A stretch of DNA of 6,880 nt, taken from contig CAAGAC010000107.1 of NCBI GenBank assembly GCA_900767695.1, positions 1 through 6,880 of the forward strand, read 5' to 3'. Made by a program: the position numbers and the translations under genes. Numbering within the stretch: position 1 is the first letter of the stretch; each line of letters opens with the position of its first letter. Positions 6,071-6,880 of the stretch are shown piece after piece. The DNA is from an uncultured Succinivibrio sp. (GTDB lineage Bacteria; Pseudomonadota; Gammaproteobacteria; Enterobacterales; Succinivibrionaceae). The notes under the pieces were generated by a model. That model was given only the letters and a program-made list of their open reading frames with translations. It was not told the origin of the DNA and searched no databases.

Positions 6071-6880
6071 CTACCGCGCTCCCGCGCCCTCGCCTGACGG
6101 CGGGGCGTAGCGGCTGAAGACCGGGGCGCTCGACGCCGCGTACGGGTGCTCGCGCTCGGCCCTTGCCAGATCGGAGGCGATGTTGACGGTCTCGTCGAGC
6201 AGCACGTCGGCGAACTCGAAGTCGTCGTGGAGATCCGAGATGTCCCTTATAAGCGGCCTGCCCATGGCCTTGAGCCTGATGTTGGCGGCCCTGAGCCTGA
6301 ACTCGTCGTCCTGCTTCTTGATGGCGCGGCGCTTGTCGAGGTTGACGCTCAGGGTCTTCTCGGCCTTCAATGCGCGGTAGCGCGCCATCTCGTCGTCGAG
6401 CACCCTGAACACTGGATCCCTGCCGGTCCTCGCCTCGTGGGCCTTCTCAAGCTCGGGGACGTAGGCCGAGATGTTCAGGTAGGGCTCGTAGCGCACCGGG
6501 CTGATGCTGTCCCAGGGCAGCGCGTTCTTCTCGTTGCGCTCGCCGAACTCAGCGCTGTCCACGAGCTCGGGCAGCTTGATGTCGGGCTCGACGCCCTTGA
6601 GCTGGGTCGAGCCGCCGTTGATGCGGTAGAACTTGGCGATGGTGTAGTGGATCGCGCCCAGGGGCTCGCGCGAGAGATCGTAGATGCGGTCGAGCGGACG
6701 GTTCTGCTGGACCGTGCCCTTGCCGAACGAGGTGCTGCCGACGATGAGCGCCCTGCCGTAGTCGCGCAGCGCCGCGGCCATGATCTCGGAGCTTGAGGCC
6801 GAGAGGCGGTTGATCATCACCACGAGCGGGCCGTCGTAGGCTATCTCGGGATCGCTGTCGTACTGCGGGGCCTCGGCGCC
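6071..6880 (-). CDS. prc: Tail-specific (C-terminal processing) protease Prc, C-terminal 269 residues (5' end beyond the window)
   Basis: Periplasmic S41-family serine protease that degrades or trims proteins from their C-termini; in E. coli it acts on FtsI and, with NlpI, on the murein endopeptidase MepS. The frame is open to the right edge, beginning GAEAPQYDSDPEIAYDGPLV. The S41 catalytic core is visible: SASSSEI (fragment residues 27-33) and FGKGTVQQ (52-59). Ser29 and Lys54 are 25 residues apart, the same spacing as E. coli Ser452 and Lys477. IHYTIAKFYRINGGSTQLKGVEPDIKLP follows, closely matching E. coli. The rest is the helical C-terminal domain typical of Prc (DUF3340), with VNLDKRRAIKKQDDEFRLRAANI and LDETVNIASDLARAE. 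The stop is TAG 6071-6073. The amount after the catalytic Ser (240 residues) is close to the E. coli value of about 230, so the C-terminus is complete. The GTG at 6821-6823 is internal. The PDZ region and signal peptide lie outside the window. Confidence 0.97.
   Translation of the reverse strand, partial: GAEAPQYDSDPEIAYDGPLVVMINRLSASSSEIMAAALRDYGRALIVGSTSFGKGTVQQNRPLDRIYDLSREPLGAIHYTIAKFYRINGGSTQLKGVEPDIKLPELVDSAEFGERNEKNALPWDSISPVRYEPYLNISAYVPELEKAHEARTGRDPVFRVLDDEMARYRALKAEKTLSVNLDKRRAIKKQDDEFRLRAANIRLKAMGRPLIRDISDLHDDFEFADVLLDETVNIASDLARAEREHPYAASSAPVFSRYAPPSGEGAGAR

Noticed and set aside
6821..6823. GTG as the start of a short 250-residue protease
   Set aside because: The frame stays open to the window edge and the residues before it (AYDGPLV) match the Prc core strand, so the gene is simply cut by the window.
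1..6880. CRISPR array, insertion sequence, tRNA/rRNA, toxin-antitoxin or phage-defence genes
   Set aside because: I saw no regularly spaced direct repeats, transposase motifs, terminal inverted repeats, cloverleaf sequences or defence-family motifs on either strand.

Overview
This is an ordinary stretch of gammaproteobacterial chromosome, GC-rich (clearly above 60% by eye), most likely the end of a draft or metagenomic contig. The first 13 bases match the 3' end of the standard Illumina adapter, so the left edge is a library artefact. PepN, PyrD and Prc all resemble their E. coli counterparts along their full visible length. The order prc-pepN-DUF2835-pyrD is one I recall from Vibrio/Shewanella/Aeromonas-type genomes. 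A GC-rich member of Aeromonadales (for example the Succinimonas side of Succinivibrionaceae) would fit, but that placement is a guess.

Layout, plus strand (1-917): the C-terminal end of a calcineurin-like metallophosphoesterase, cut by the contig end; a clean intrinsic terminator; then a 150-residue basic protein of unknown function with a strong ribosome binding site. A GC-rich hairpin at 919-966 sits between this gene and the convergent minus-strand gene.

Layout, minus strand (971-6880): reading from the right edge, prc (tail-specific protease, C-terminal part only), a U-tailed hairpin in the short gap, pepN (aminopeptidase N, complete), a small DUF2835 gene whose GTG start directly abuts the pepN stop, and pyrD (class 2 dihydroorotate dehydrogenase, complete), closed by a second GC-rich terminator. 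Beyond an AT-richer spacer lies a NlpA/MetQ-type substrate-binding lipoprotein gene inactivated by an in-frame TAG and a frameshift near its 3' end.

The minus-strand cluster combines periplasmic proteolysis (Prc), cytoplasmic peptide breakdown (PepN) and the fourth step of UMP synthesis (PyrD). These functions are not one pathway; the grouping looks like conserved synteny with partial co-transcription. I found no mobile element, CRISPR array, RNA gene or undescribed multi-gene system. The best leads are a PyrD with Cys where class 2 enzymes carry the catalytic Ser, a Gln in place of the PepN residue equivalent to Met260, a doubly damaged nlpA gene, a recurrent hairpin terminator sequence, and a terminator just ahead of pepN.
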